A DNA stretch of 64,000 nt from Epiperipatus broadwayi (taxonomy: Eukaryota; Onychophora; Udeonychophora; Euonychophora; Peripatidae). Below, in pieces: positions 11,027 to 23,158 of this stretch. Position 1 is the first letter of the stretch. Each line of letters starts with the position of its first letter. A model generated the notes under the pieces. It had not been told where the DNA came from, searched no databases, and worked only from the letters and a program-made list of their open reading frames with translations. The stretch covers positions 2,425,550 through 2,489,549 of the forward strand of contig JAQFVV010000150.1 of NCBI GenBank assembly GCA_028023455.1, given 5' to 3'. A program made the position numbers and the translations under genes.

Positions 11027-13155
11027 TGTAACGATATATAGATATGTCGTTACATTAATTTAAAATAAAAGCTTAAAAGTTCGCAAATAAAAGTAAAAAA
11101 AACTAAACGCTAAAAATGTTTGTTATACGTATATACATTCGCACAGATGCTAAACTTTAAAAATATTTTTTTTAAAAAAAGGTATTCGAATGTATTTTTT
11201 TATAAAAAAAGATTTATAAAAATATCTTAATAAAAAAATAACGTAAGTTAAAATAAAAACAGGTATTAATTAATTCCTGTAATCTATAAATGAAAATGAT
11301 TGTTTATTAATTATCTAAAAGCTGTTTAATTAAAAAGTCAGATGGAAAGTTAGATAAGAGAAGAAAGGGATTTTAGCTTGACCAATGGAAGCCAAATAAA
11401 GGCCCGGACCATAACGAAAAAACAGAACAGTGACGTTTTTGTTCATGGAATCCATAGGAGGACTATAAAAAGAAAAAAATATTGAGTTTCAGTCAGAGAG
11501 AGCTTTTTCCAACTTGATTTTGGTGAGTCTGGCGACAAGACGCACTTGTCGTCCTCACTCACTTATTTAAAAATGCAAAGACTGTGATACCAGGACAGAA
11601 CCAGCAACTGCCACCTCCAAAACATCAGACCAGTCTTCCAGGAAAGTCTGTGTGGGAATTGCCAACGGAACATGGACTTCTCTTCTGTAAGCAATAGAAC
11701 TGAACAATTGTTAAAATCATAACATTAATTAAGAACTTTAAAGATTGATAAGTAAATTTAAATTTTATAAAAAGGAACTTTTCTCTGACCTATGTGTCAA
11801 CTAAATTGATAATGTGAAATTTTATATATGTGTGCGTTTGATAAAAAAAAAAATCATTTCCATTTATTATTTATTGTATTGATATTTATTAAATTTTAAA
11901 TGAGTAAATTTTAAGTTGTTTATAGACGCTTGCATGGATTCGTTTGCGGTTAATTATATTTTGGTTTTCATATTTGATCAAAATATATAGACATTCGATA
12001 AATAATGATACCTTACGGTGAGTATCTAAAAATGTATTTATTCGGATGTCTTTTAAGTTATTGGTGACAACGCAAGTATCTTATGGTGAATACTATTGGG
12101 TTACTTATAAGTTTCCCTTTGCGATTGTCGGTATCAATAATTTTGTATTTTGATCATGTATGTTTATTTTGAAATGTTTTTGACCGTGGAATCTATGTAA
12201 TCGATCTATACCCAACATTTTTAAACAAATTTTATAAAATTCATTTGTGCGAACGTATCTAAATGTTAAACTTAAGTCGGGCGTGAATGGTTATATAGAT
12301 TTGTAAAGTTATATTAGGGGAGGGTAATCTTAGGTTATTTGTGTCGTTGTTGAATTGGGTCAATGGATTGGATATATTTGTGTAATTAGTAAATGTAGTA
12401 TTGAGTTTCGCTACGTGCAGAATCGCTGTATACACCGCACCAACCCTTTGCCTATGGATGGGATTGTAAGTCGGCAAAAAGGATCGCGGTCCCTTCCTAT
12501 GGAGTTTTTATTTTATTGTTCTTCTTGCTATACAGACGTCATATTCCTGTATTAGACAAGAGTCAATATTTTCTTAAACTATATTGTTCAGATGTCCATT
12601 CCTGACAGTATAGTATCTTTGTGCTGTTGTATTTTCATGCTACATTGAATACATAAATGTATCGGATGGATTGATGCCAGTTTGACTGCGAATTTTAGCC
12701 TAGGGTTAAATAGGGATAGAATGTTTTATTTTCAAATGCAGATCTATGTAGTCTATTCATACTTGACAATCTAAAAAAAAAAAAAATTAAAATCATTGAA
12801 ATTTATATAAATGTAAAATTAAAGAGTAATAAGAATATAAAAATCTAAAAATGTTAAACCTATTCCTCGAGTTTAGAATGATTTTATATGTGCGTAAATA
12901 AATATTTTATGTGTTAATTTCTGGCAGTGGCTTTTATTCTTTTATATTTAAGATATAAAATTAAGTTATATTTTATTATCTCTGCTACTCACTGAGCTAG
13001 TGACTTGGGCTAATGACCGGAATCAAAATTAAAAAAAAAGATTTTTTTTTTTTACTTACGTATCTGCCTACTTTATAAATTTTTTTAGGTTCAAATGCCT
13101 AGATGGCGCCCTGTAGTGCAGTTTACATAAGTCTAGCTTTATCCGGATCGTTACA
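11027..13155 (+). repeat. 3' LTR (2,129 bp)
   Basis: Same structure as the 5' LTR, starting TGTAACGAT and ending ATCGTTACA at 13,155. TATAAAAAG lies at 11,464-11,472 and the donor-like GTAAGC at 11,687-11,692. Its differences from the 5' LTR fall mostly at CpG dinucleotides, in both directions. It is followed by an (AT)n run that includes the presumed ATAT target duplicate. Confidence 0.82.
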
Positions 13156-13162
13156 ATATATA

Positions 13163-13220
13163 TATATATAAGCTAATAAACATCACATGACCACCACCTC
13201 TTATGCTTGTGTATAACTGT
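13163..13220 (+). repeat. Solo end of the 32.6/47.9 kb TIR family
   Basis: From about 13,172 the sequence AATAAACATCACATGACCACC, then TTATGCTTGTGTATAACTGT, matches the terminal part of the small TIR elements at 32,640 and 48,130. Only one end is present, so this is a truncated copy. The remaining bases to 13,360 hold nothing recognisable. Confidence 0.55.
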
Positions 13221-13360
13221 TTAAAATAAAAATATTTTTCACAGAAAGAAAATATATTTGAAATAAAAAAAGATAAGTTTCATAATAAGTGAAAACTTGC
13301 TTTGTGCCTTGATATGTCTAACATAAAAAAATTTATTGGATTGTGTAAAGAATGACTATA

Positions 13361-15002
13361 TGTGATGTGATGAGATGCACTGTAGCTTCTCTTTTCTCAG
13401 AGTCAGGAATTTCTCAGCCACTATGCCCAAAGAAACCTATTACCCACCTAATCTTCCTTTTCCATTACCTTTTCCCCATATTTTTCTCTATCCTGCTCCA
13501 TCCCATTTTCATAATATAAACTTTGTCAACTCTATCTTTTTCTAAACCCAGCATAAAAACCAAGAATTCACTTTCTATGTAATCATTTTGTTATATTTAT
13601 TCTCCTACAACTTCATTATTTGTACCCTTTCTACTTATAGTCATTTACATTCAATTAACAAATGCCTAATATTTTCTATGCCTTCCTTATATAACTTGCA
13701 GATTAAATCACCTTTCCCCCCATTTATGTGTATATTGCCTTGTTGCTAAAGATCCTGTTTGAGCCTTAAACAGTAAACTACTTTCCTTACTATTATCATA
13801 AATTAACATGCACCCAATATTCTGTTAACTCCCATATATAATTAAACTCTTTTCACTCTCCATACTAGTTCTCAATTTCTCCAATGTCCCACTTTTTATA
13901 AATGCATGTGTTATTTTATTCCATTCCTTGCCACTATAACACTGAACAATTCTTCTAATACAACCATCCCACCTTTTATATAAGTGCACTGACATCAAGT
14001 CTTTATCTAAATCAGGTGCTTACCAGTTATCTAAATCTTGTGCATACCATACTACCTTTCTCATCCATCTTGTTGTATATCGTTTACTCATAACCCAATT
14101 AAATACTGTTTTGGTTATTCTCTTATTACCCAAAAATTGCAATCTAGTGAACATTTTCATTTTGCTTTTTACATTTCTTATATAAAAAACATTTTTCTTT
14201 CAATTGCTTCTGCATCCAGTACATGTCCTCCTTCTTCTCTTTGTACTTTTCTAAGTAATCTAACACCCCTTTACTAACACATAACCCATCAATACTATAC
14301 ATTAACCCTGCTACTGACACTTTCTTCCATAGAGTTCTCGCTACATCATATTTATTATATAAAAACACTATTAATTTCTTTATCAGTCCCTTTCTTTTCT
14401 TTTTTTCATTACAATTTTTTCTCCATTTATCCAAACAATTTCTCTGATTACTTAAGACAATTCCCAAATAATTATATTTATTCACCAAATTTAAGTTTAT
14501 ATCCCCCAACAAAAATTTTTTCTATTCTTTTCCCCAGTATTAATCATTATTACTTTGGATTTTTGTTCACTAAATTTAATCCCCATCTCTTTACCCATTT
14601 TTGTATGTGTCTTCAGTATAATTTTCATATCTTCCCTACTTTCTCTGCACAAGAAGATATCACCCAGCAAATAAAAGATCTGATAATGAATATACTCCCT
14701 TGCCACCTATTAATAGTATCTCTACTCCTCTTCCTAGTCTTTCTATTGCTTACTCCATTTCTCTCAAATATAACAAATATAAAATAGGTGAGATAGGGCA
14801 TTCTTGCCTTAGTCTCACCTGATTTTTAACATTAATTTATTCTCTATTTCCTAATTGATACATATAATAATTATTTTCATACAATCTCTTAATTAAATCT
14901 ACTAAAGCCACATTTATTCCCAAATTCACTAAACTTACCCATAATCTATTTTTATTTACTCTACCACATGCCTTCTTTATATCTATAATATAACGAAACC
15001 AC
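13361..15002 (-). pseudogene. CR1/L2-like LINE copy A, RT and 3' part
   Basis: Minus-strand fragments encode the later RT region (IDIKKACGRVNKNRLW, a motif-A-like block, and GDIFLCRESREDMKIILKTH around the degraded FADD block) and the conserved stretch after it (GIKFSEQKSKVIMINTG, YNYLGIVLSNQRNCLDKW). The same blocks recur in copies B and C. The 3' end is marked by CATCACATCACAT-type sequence at 13,361-13,378, shared by all copies. The frame is interrupted many times, so the copy is dead. Aligned with copy C, its 5' edge near 15,002 continues almost without gap at 17,691, so a later insertion split the element. Confidence 0.75.
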
Positions 15003-15029
15003 TGAGTACACCATAAGATGATGGAAATA

Positions 15030-15415
15030 CAGCTAAGTAGTTGGATGATTTGGATGAAATGTGTCAACCAACTTACAACAAATCATATCCAAAATTCATA
15101 ATTCAGTGATGCATTTGGGTGTGTCAGATGTTACTGAATCAAAAATGGCATCTAACAAAGGGAACGCATCTCACTACTGTCAGACCTAGGCTTTCAAATA
15201 GGATGCTAAAGATGTCCCAATGAAATGCCCAGTTCCAAGTCACATCTACTTTCAATATACTAACTTATAATTTACTAACAATAATTCAATGTAACTTAGA
15301 CTAGTGCACATTCATTACACCTCCCTTTTTAAGTCCCATTATGCCATGAAATTCGAACTCAGAGAGATCTTGCAGTCAGCTCTCTTCAGGGATGGACCTA
15401 CTCAATTATAAACCA
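15030..15415 (-). repeat. SINE-like repeat with B-box-like motif
   Basis: On the minus strand GAGTTCGAATTTC (about 15,352) resembles a Pol III B box. The block is richer in GC than its surroundings and shares GGGCATTT and CATCTTTAGC with the SINE-like repeat at 2,640-2,760. No clear A box or poly-A tail. Weak call. Confidence 0.3.
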
Positions 15416-16062
15416 AATATGCTTATATATAAGCATAAACATAGAAAAATACTGATGATAATAAATTATTTATAAAAGAAATATACAATGATGATCATCA
15501 TCAAACCTTTAATAGTATAAATTCATAATGTGATGATGATCTAATGATATCAATGCACAGTGATGATGACGATGATCAAACAGAGATCAGATTGATTTAA
15601 ACAACTTAATTTACTAATAACATATAAAACAAATATTTACAAATAAAAAATAATAAAATAGATAAATATTTGATTATCAAGAATGGTTTTTCTATCATCT
15701 TGATGTCATTCAACAGAAACAAAATAATTTAAAGTATATTATATACAGAATTATACTATATAATCATTAAATATATACATAAAACAAAAAAACGCAATGA
15801 AAGTTCACTTATTATAGAACTACCCCACTAAAATAATTATTATATTTTTAGACTAGGGTAAATACATTATAATTATAACTGCCCCACTCCCATTTATTTG
15901 TATGCAAGTCATGGTAGAAATTAATGCCAGCTAAAGACCATTCACTCAGTAAGTTAATTATGCATGCAAAATAAAACAAAATTACTAGTAAATGTTAGTA
16001 AATTATTTAGTCTTGTTGCCCTAAAGTCTTACTCTTAATATTAAATATATGAAAAGCCTTAC

Positions 16063-16103
16063 TTGAGATGAGGTCGTCTTGATGGATCAATGTTGAGAGG
16101 AAT
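16063..16103 (-). other. Possible isolated 41 bp exon
   Basis: On the minus strand an AAATTTTCAG acceptor precedes a 41-base open segment ending CTCAA before a GTAAGG donor. One frame reads IPLNIDPSRRPHL. The splice signals are good, but the exon is tiny, alone and inside DNA that appears inserted into a LINE, so it could be chance, a captured exon or part of a host gene. Not named. Confidence 0.2.
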
Positions 16104-17690
16104 CTGAAAATTTACTTTTATTAAAAAAAATCATACATATTAATTGAAGAGGATTCCTTTTTTTAATTTAAATCAATATGACATTATCCATCCACTGGTT
16201 CTACTTTTAATTTCAAATGATCGAATTTGGAAAAAAAAATGAATTGTATATACACAATAAAAAAAATTACAATATATAAACTTTCAAATAAAAAATGATA
16301 AAAGCAAAAAAAAAAAAAAATCATCACGTGAATAAGATACATAATTTATCTTGAGTAAAGCAAGCACTCAGTCCAAAAAAATGTCAATATCCATGGTAAC
16401 TCTGTTGTTATTTATATATCTCATGCTCCTTGATTGAAACAAACACATATGAAATATCTTTCCTGACCAGATTAATCCATGGAAAATGGCTGCACACCAG
16501 CGTTTTTCAAGACAGACATTTTGATGAAAAATTTTACAATTTCATAATGATTTGGAAGCCAGCTTTAGGAAATCCAACAGTATTGGCTTCTTACCCCGAA
16601 TATATTATAAAGATTCTTTTATTATAAACTTTTATTTATGACATGGCTCCAATATGTATATATATTAAACTAGCTTGAAAAAATTAGTTAATTTCCAGTA
16701 ATTTCAGATTTCTTTTCCATCATTTATATAATAATGTATTCCCAGTTTGATGAATAAATTATTTTATTAGTTTCTTGCTAACTATAATTCAAAGTTTAAC
16801 TTTCAAGTTTTCTTCAATCCAAGTTTAAAAAAAAAACTTTAAATTACTTTTAAAATAAAATACTTTTTATTTTCTTGTCTGATCAGTTCTGCTGTTTAAT
16901 AAAAAGTAAAAATCAAGTGAAGAACACTGCTTTCCTTTTTTTTTTCACTAGCTAAACTGTATTGTTACAATTTAATTAAATGAAAATCAAATTATAAACA
17001 TTATTATTGTTATTATTTTTAGTTAATTTTCATTATTCCCAATTCGATCATTTTTGACCTCATATAATTTTAATCTCTATTTCTGTTTTATAAGTCAGTC
17101 AATTAGTATTTTTAGTTCATGAAATTAAATGAATAAAAGAAATAGAAAAACAATTAATTTCTACCAATAGACAAACATATTAGTTTTATATGCATTTATT
17201 TGCTTTCTCACAATAATTAAAAAAAAAAGAGAATTAATTTCCCAAACATATTAATTTACCTGTAACAAACTAACCAAATGAAATACATATAAAAACACAA
17301 AAAAAGACTTATAAATCCAATAAATAATATTATATATATATATATAATGTAGAAAACAAATTTGTTTGCTTTCTCACAATAGATAAAAAAAAATTAACTT
17401 ATCAAACATATCAGTCTACATGTAGGTCTGTAAATGTATATACTACATTTGTCTAAGCAATTATATAAGATATTTTATTTCAAACACATTAATTTATCTA
17501 TATCTTTATATATGTATATACTACATTGATATAAGCAAGTATGTAAGATATTCTATTTCAAACACTACATTTGTATAAGCAAGTAGATAAGATATTTATT
17601 TTCTTACCACTTGGTTTGAATTCAAATATTGAAAAAGAAAGTGGGTGAGGTGTGTAGGCCTGTTGTAAGCCATCTCTTACAATAAGAAAC

Positions 17691-19870
17691 ATATGTAACC
17701 GTTTGTCTGTATTCCTGCTTATATCTATAAGTTGTTGACTACAATAAACTGTCTCCTATACACCTATCTTATTGAAAACCTTTTTGTATTTCTCACATTG
17801 TTATTTTCTACCATCCACTATACAATCCTTCCAGCCACACTGATGTTACTGTTATCAGCTTATAATTGTTTAACTTTCTATGATCCTTACCCTTTTCTTT
17901 AAATAGTAGCTTTACTCTTGTATTATTCCAGCTATCTGGAAATTTTCTTGTCTGTTCCATCTTATTAACATGATAATAGTTTTTATTTTTCCCTATTTCC
18001 TCAATTCATTACCATCTCTGATGCCCACACATCTAAATCTCTTGCCTTTCCACTTTTCAATTTCTTCACTGCCTCATTCAATTCATTTTCTGTAAACTTA
18101 ATATTTCTATTACTATATGCTTTTATATTTTTTATCACTCTATCTTCATAACTAACATCTTTTCTATATCCATTACATACTTATTTAAGATTGTTTCTAA
18201 TTCTTTCTTACAGCTACACTCTATTCCTCATGGTCTAGTAATACTATTTATTTCTCCTCTACATTCATTCCTTTAATATATTTTCAATTTTTTTTATTCC
18301 AATCTCTTCTATTTCTATTAATATCCTTCAATAATTTACTATTAAATTTTATTCTCTCTCTATAATAATTTATTTTAGCCAACTTTTTTATATACTTTTG
18401 CCATTTAATATTAACATCTTTTTCATTTTCTTTGTTCTTAATAGCATATTTATATTCTCTGCATGCTTTTTTCCTCTCTTGTACACTTTTACTAACTCTC
18501 ACTTTTCTTATTATTTTTATTCTTCTAAATATTCTCTCCTAAAACCTATTTGCCATTTTTTTTACTTTATTACATCAGTCCTTATATTTATCCCCAACAA
18601 ACTCTTCCATGATTTCTTCTAATTTTATTTTAAATTCTTCTAACTTAATCTTATCATTCATTCTCCAAACACATCTTTCACTATTTTTACTATTTTTATT
18701 ACTATTTTCCATCACATTGCTAACCATTTCTATTATAAAGAAATTATGATCACTATTACATACTCTCTCTGCATTATCAAACACTTTAATTTTTCTTACT
18801 TTATTCATTCCCTCTTTTTCTACTAATACATAATCTATTGTGTGAAATATATTATTTCTAAATCTTGTTTATTGTCTCTCATAAATATTTCATTAATTTC
18901 CAAAGCTCAAATGTATTCTCTGACAAAAATTCTTCAAAAGCTGTCCATTCTTATTATTCAAATTATCGATTTCTTCAATATTCTTCCCCTTTTTTTGAAA
19001 CTCTGTGTATCCTTAATGAGACATTCATTTTATGCTACTGTTCCACTCCATTATAGTTTGACTATCTCCAATGTCCATATACACTATCATCATTATCCAT
19101 TATTGTCTTCCTAACCTTATCTTAAACCACAAATGTTCTTGACAGTTAACAGTATTTAAATACTTTTTTGACATAACTTCTATATCACCACCCTTTTTTT
19201 TTTTTTATTTATACCCTGCCATACCAAGTCTTCCAGTGTAGATTCTTCTTTTCTTAGGTGTGTTTCCATTGCTACTAATACCCCAAGCTCTTCATTTTTA
19301 ACTGCTTTGTTTAATTCCATCCCCTTTTTTGATCTCCTACCACTTGTGTATTCAAATATCCAATTTTAACAATTTCTTCTTTTCTGATTATCCTTTTATA
19401 AATTCTTTTGACTCTTTCTTCTCTATTACATTTGTAAGTAACTTGGTTATCATTAGTTTTACAGATTCATTCCCTTTCCATATGTACATTTATATCTAAA
19501 TCAGCTATTCTTTGCTTCTTTCTTATATCTCATCCATTTTTCTTCTTTTTTTGACAATACTGCAATTTAAAACACTACTGCCTTTTATAAGTTTTCCAAG
19601 CTATAATATTTTTTATAAATCAAATTCTCTAATACTTCACTTTCATGTTTTGCTAAGTGCATTCTATCTTTACTATACACTTCCCTCTTATTAAGAAAAA
19701 AAATCCCCTACAACCACAAACATAACATTATTTCTCTCACATAATTTTTTCAATCTTTTATTTATAGTATATGTCCTACTTAACATATGCCTATTGTCAA
19801 ATCTTGGTAATAATCCAACTATTTCTACTCTTTCTTTAATCTTAATCAAATTACTAAAGTTGTTCTAACT
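17691..19870 (-). pseudogene. CR1/L2-like LINE copy A, ORF1 esterase, endonuclease and RT start
   Basis: Read on the minus strand from 19,870 downward, the segment follows the order of copy C: remains of the GDSL-like esterase (a GLLPRFD-like block near 19,800), the AP endonuclease C-terminal part with SDHNFFIIEMVSNVMEN (18,575-18,808), the Lys-rich linker (SVQERKKACREYKYAIKNKE, 18,284-18,502), then the RT N-terminal NELNEA..KSGKARDLD block near 18,050 and the LLFKEKG block near 17,900. Many stops and frameshifts show long decay. An ORF1 esterase is characteristic of CR1 and L2 clades, the basis for the clade suggestion. It joins 13,361-15,002 across the insertion. Confidence 0.72.
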
Positions 19871-21389
19871 ACATGACATCTAGTACCAAAAATGAAAACT
19901 AAGTTTTAGTTTTGTAATTGTTAAAAGTAAACCATTAAACAATACAAAAACAGATTAAACAATGACTAATATAAATTGGCAACAGGTCAGTACAGTTGTA
20001 TTAAAAAGAAAATACAAGAGGCAATATTACTTGGCATTCCATATTTAAAAAAAATTCTATGATATATCTAGAAAAATATCTTAATGATTATTAGATTAGA
20101 CATTATTATATCATTTACACTGAATTATAACTTTAAAATTAATTCATCCTTTTAAAGTTTATTTCCGAATAAAGTGTGAAACAGTTACTGCCTTTTGCAT
20201 TTTGTTTGTAACAGCCCTGAGCTGATGTTAATTTGTAGTGCTTAACAGTTTTTTTTTTACTGTGTTATAAGCTTTAAACTTAATTAACTCTTTTTAATTT
20301 CTGTTTCACCTCTTTTTTAAAAAAAAAACATATAAAGAGAGCTGAATAAAAGTGATCTCAAAGATGAATTGACCAAATCAGAACTTTTCAATTGTCTAAT
20401 GACACAATCTGTCACATAACTACCATGTTTGTTCAGTATTTATCAATATTAAATTACTATAATCTGATTTACAAGTGCCAAATTGTTGGCACTTACATAT
20501 TTGGAAATTTAATCCAACTCTTTCCATTTTTTCCCCATATATAATATTGTAGATATACTTAAAACTTCTAATTCATTTAATCTTTATGAAACATATAAGT
20601 AATGACATCTGAAAAAGGTATTGCTAGGAAATGATGTAGCATTTATAAATTCAGTGGAAATACATTACTTTTGTTATATTTTCTAATATTTGATTGACAT
20701 ACTCAGTTGTAGTGTTAACCTGTATTTTTCTTCAAGAGTCTGATCTGCATTGGCCGCTTTTGCTTTCTATTTTATGTAAGCTTTTTTTAAATAGTTATAT
20801 ATATATACTTTGATGTACATTGATCTCCAATGTCGTACACTTCTCAGATAGATTTTCCACTTAGAAAGACTAATTTTGTATTTAAAATTGTATTTTTTTT
20901 TTTTAAATCTATTTTATTTTTGAAAACTTATTTATATATTGCCATTTTAGTCTTTGATGAATAAATAGATGAAGACATTTTAAAATATCAACATTTATAA
21001 ACATCAATAATATAAAATTACAAAAACATTTAAAATAGAATTTTTTTTTTTTACTATTTAAAGAGTTGCTAAAAAGTTCAAAGCAATCCACATAATATAA
21101 TCAATATATGTTTGTTTCTGTTTTATTTTTAAAAATTAAAATACCAGTATTGATAAAAATATTATGTTTAAAAAAGTTGTCTCTATTTAAGACAAAAAAA
21201 TTAATACAAAAATTAATCTTTTAGCTATAGCATATATATATAAATTATAAAAATTGGAGACTTTTAAATCTAAAAAGAACATTAATTTTATCTTCATTAT
21301 ATTATAATGTATCAATTTGTGATCAATGAGGAAAATTTCATATAGCATAATAAAGTAATTTATTATTTCCCTTTTCTTCATTAAATTTT
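19871..21389. other. Unassigned AT-rich DNA
   Basis: No recognisable gene or element. Frames of about 60 codons (for example near 20,909-21,091) are A/T-driven and lack motifs. Confidence 0.55.
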
Positions 21390-22110
21390 ACCATCATTTT
21401 TATCCATTATTTACAGTAGAATAAAGATCTCTTCTAATAAAAAATAGTTTCGCTGCATACATACTCTCTCTTCTGCATAACATATCAATAAATTTCTTTA
21501 TTTCATCCATTCCTACCACATGCGATCTCCTTTTAAATCTTTTACAATCTCTTGAGATATAGTTTAATATTTCATTTGTTAATCTCTTCTAGCAATATCT
21601 AATTCAATTCTATTCTAGTTTTTTAATTTTTCAATGATAACAATAATACTTGTAGCGCTCACATCCATATATTTCATTTTTAAGCTTTTCTTATTACTCT
21701 CTTAACACACATCTCTCCATACTTTGTTGAATGATCTAAAGTATCTATACTATTCTTTTGTTAAGTGTCCAAGCTTCAGAACCATATATAAAAACTGAAA
21801 AAATGCACATGTTAAAACCTTTTTTTTTCCAATCATATATATATATATTCTTTTAATATTGTTATTTCTACTAAAACACTCCATTCAAGTTTAATTTCAT
21901 GATTAATTTCATCTATTTTATTCCCATCAGTATTAGTAATCTGGCCAAGTATTTGTACTTGTGCTTATTTTTGATTATCAATCTTTATCTTTTCAGTGAA
22001 AATTTATTGAACATTACTTTAGCAATTTTAGAATTGATCTTTTGTTCTAAATTACTTGCAAAAACAATCACATCAACTGCAAAATCTAACTGACTTATTC
22101 AAAATCCTTT
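21390..22110 (-). pseudogene. RTE-like LINE 3' fragment
   Basis: The minus strand gives scattered but ordered RTE C-terminal blocks: VDVIVFASNLEQKINS near 22,070, a YGSEAWTLNKR block near 21,780, a QSMERCVLR block near 21,715, KIKKLEWN-like residues near 21,600, a KRRSHVVGMDEIKK block near 21,510 and CRREYVCSE near 21,460. This matches the YGSETWTL..RSMER..L then R..W.DEI order of the RTE-like LINE at 58,954-61,740. Stops and frameshifts are frequent. It abuts the pseudo-LTR of the Penelope-like element at about 22,260. Confidence 0.65.
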
Positions 22111-22263
22111 TCATTTTGATCCAGAATAAGCAGCTTCCAAAATTTAGAATCATTCTTAAAAAGAGAAAAAGATTTCTGAGTATAGCAATTAGTACATAAT
22201 CTCTTTGCATCACATTTCACCTTGTCTGACAAATTTTCTTATTGGCCAGATTGAGTAAAAATT

Positions 22264-23035
22264 GAGGTGTTTTAAATGAATAAACAAGATAGAAAATTTG
22301 AAATAACCATCATTTTAATTAAAACAGAGAAAAAGATTAAAGGTAATAGTATTAAATAAAAATATTAATTAGTGATATAAAGTTAAAAGTTTTAAAAATT
22401 AAAAGATATATATTAGATAATATTTAAACAAGATAGATAATAAGAAACGATGAAAGAAAAATTATAAAATAATATTAATAAAAAATAATATTTAAAAAGA
22501 TTTTTTAAAAAATTTAATAAAAGTAAAAATAAAATAGTTTTAAAAGGTAAATTTTTTTTTTTAAAAAACTCTGTATTGGATATGTTTTGTATTTTTTATA
22601 TATATGTAATTTATATGTAAGTTGAGTATACATATGAATGTGTATTTATAAAGGTATATGTGGATTTATATATATATGTCTATGGGTGTATGTATATCTG
22701 TGTATATATATGTATGTTTAAAAGAGGTATGTCTATATATTTCAATATGCATATGTATATATAGATGTAGGTATGGATTTTATATATGTCTAGGTGTGAT
22801 ATAGATCTATATGTATATGTATAAAGGGAATATGTGTATATTTTGATATATATATATATGTATTTTATATATATGTAAAATGATGGTTATGTATTTATAT
22901 TATTCAAATATTGTAGCTCTGATGAAGACTTCTGGACAGTCGAAACTGTAAGGAAAATAACGTTTTTTTTTTAAAAAATTGTTTGCATTGAAGTGTATAT
23001 GAAAGAAGTGTTATAAGCAATATATATATATGATT
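22264..23035 (+). repeat. Left pseudo-LTR of Penelope-like element
   Basis: About 770 bp that recurs at 28,050-28,858: shared landmarks in order are AATGAATAAACAAGATAGAA, AGAGAAAAAGATTAAAGG, GTATTGGATATGTTTTGTAT, GTAAGTTGAGTATACATATG, ATATAGATGTAGGTATG, then GGACAGTCGAAACTGTAAGG and TTTGCATTGAAGTG. PLEs typically carry such terminal pseudo-LTRs, from partly tandem insertion. The region is TA-rich and non-coding. Confidence 0.75.
22914..22955 (+). ncRNA. Hammerhead-like motif in left pseudo-LTR
   Basis: An exact CTGATGA (22,919-22,925) is followed by a stem II of GACT pairing with AGTC around a seven-base loop, then GAAAC and a GTA triplet. One extra A sits between CTGATGA and stem II, and stem I is only about two pairs, so activity is uncertain. 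Its position in a PLE pseudo-LTR agrees with known PLE hammerheads. The right pseudo-LTR has the same hairpin and GAAAC at 28,751-28,780, but its core is mutated to TTTAATGA. Confidence 0.6.
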
Positions 23036-23158
23036 ATATGAAGATATGCAAAGAAAGTGAAAGAGAAGAATAAGAATATACTTCTGATAAGAGAATCACA
23101 CAAAGGATTAGGCAGAAGAAAGACAAGTTTTGGATATATGTAATGTATAATATGTGAT

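Larger units (their letters stand above)
8343..13155. mobile_element. Complete non-autonomous LTR retroelement with very long LTRs
   Basis: Two direct repeats of about 2.13 kb (8,343-10,472 and 11,027-13,155) enclose only 554 bp. Each repeat starts TGTAACGAT and ends ATCGTTACA, giving the TG...CA ends and short inverted termini of an LTR. A primer-binding-site-like sequence follows the first repeat. The element is flanked by ATAT on both sides (8,339-8,342 and 13,156-13,159), consistent with a 4 bp target duplication, although the site is low-complexity. No gag, protease, RT or integrase frame exists, so mobilisation would need proteins from an autonomous relative. The layout is LARD/TRIM-like but unusual because the LTRs, not the interior, are long. 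Gypsy-type affiliation is only an inference from the 4 bp duplication and PBS position. A TIR DNA transposon with tandem copies is the alternative, but it does not explain the PBS. Confidence 0.8.
15003..17690. other. 2.7 kb insertion splitting LINE copy A
   Basis: The LINE alignment stops near 15,002 and resumes at 17,691 with only a few unaligned bases, so this segment was inserted afterwards. Similar short sequences at the two edges (ATATAACGAAAC near 14,991; GAAACATATGTAACC near 17,687) may be a diverged target duplication. The interior has a SINE-like block, a possible small exon at 16,063, TA microsatellites and, at 17,130-17,605, repeated blocks such as TTTGCTTTCTCACAATA (twice) and ATATACTACATTTGTATAAG (three times). 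No transposase or RT frame was seen. Its nature is unknown. Confidence 0.5.

Noticed and set aside
8343-13155. Two tandem copies of a TIR DNA transposon
   Set aside because: The 9 bp inverted ends fit, but the PBS-like sequence three bases after the first copy and the TG...CA ends fit an LTR element better.
16430-16627. 65-codon frame in the 2.7 kb insertion as a host exon
   Set aside because: No splice signals at sensible places and no domain; composition is similar to neighbouring non-coding DNA.
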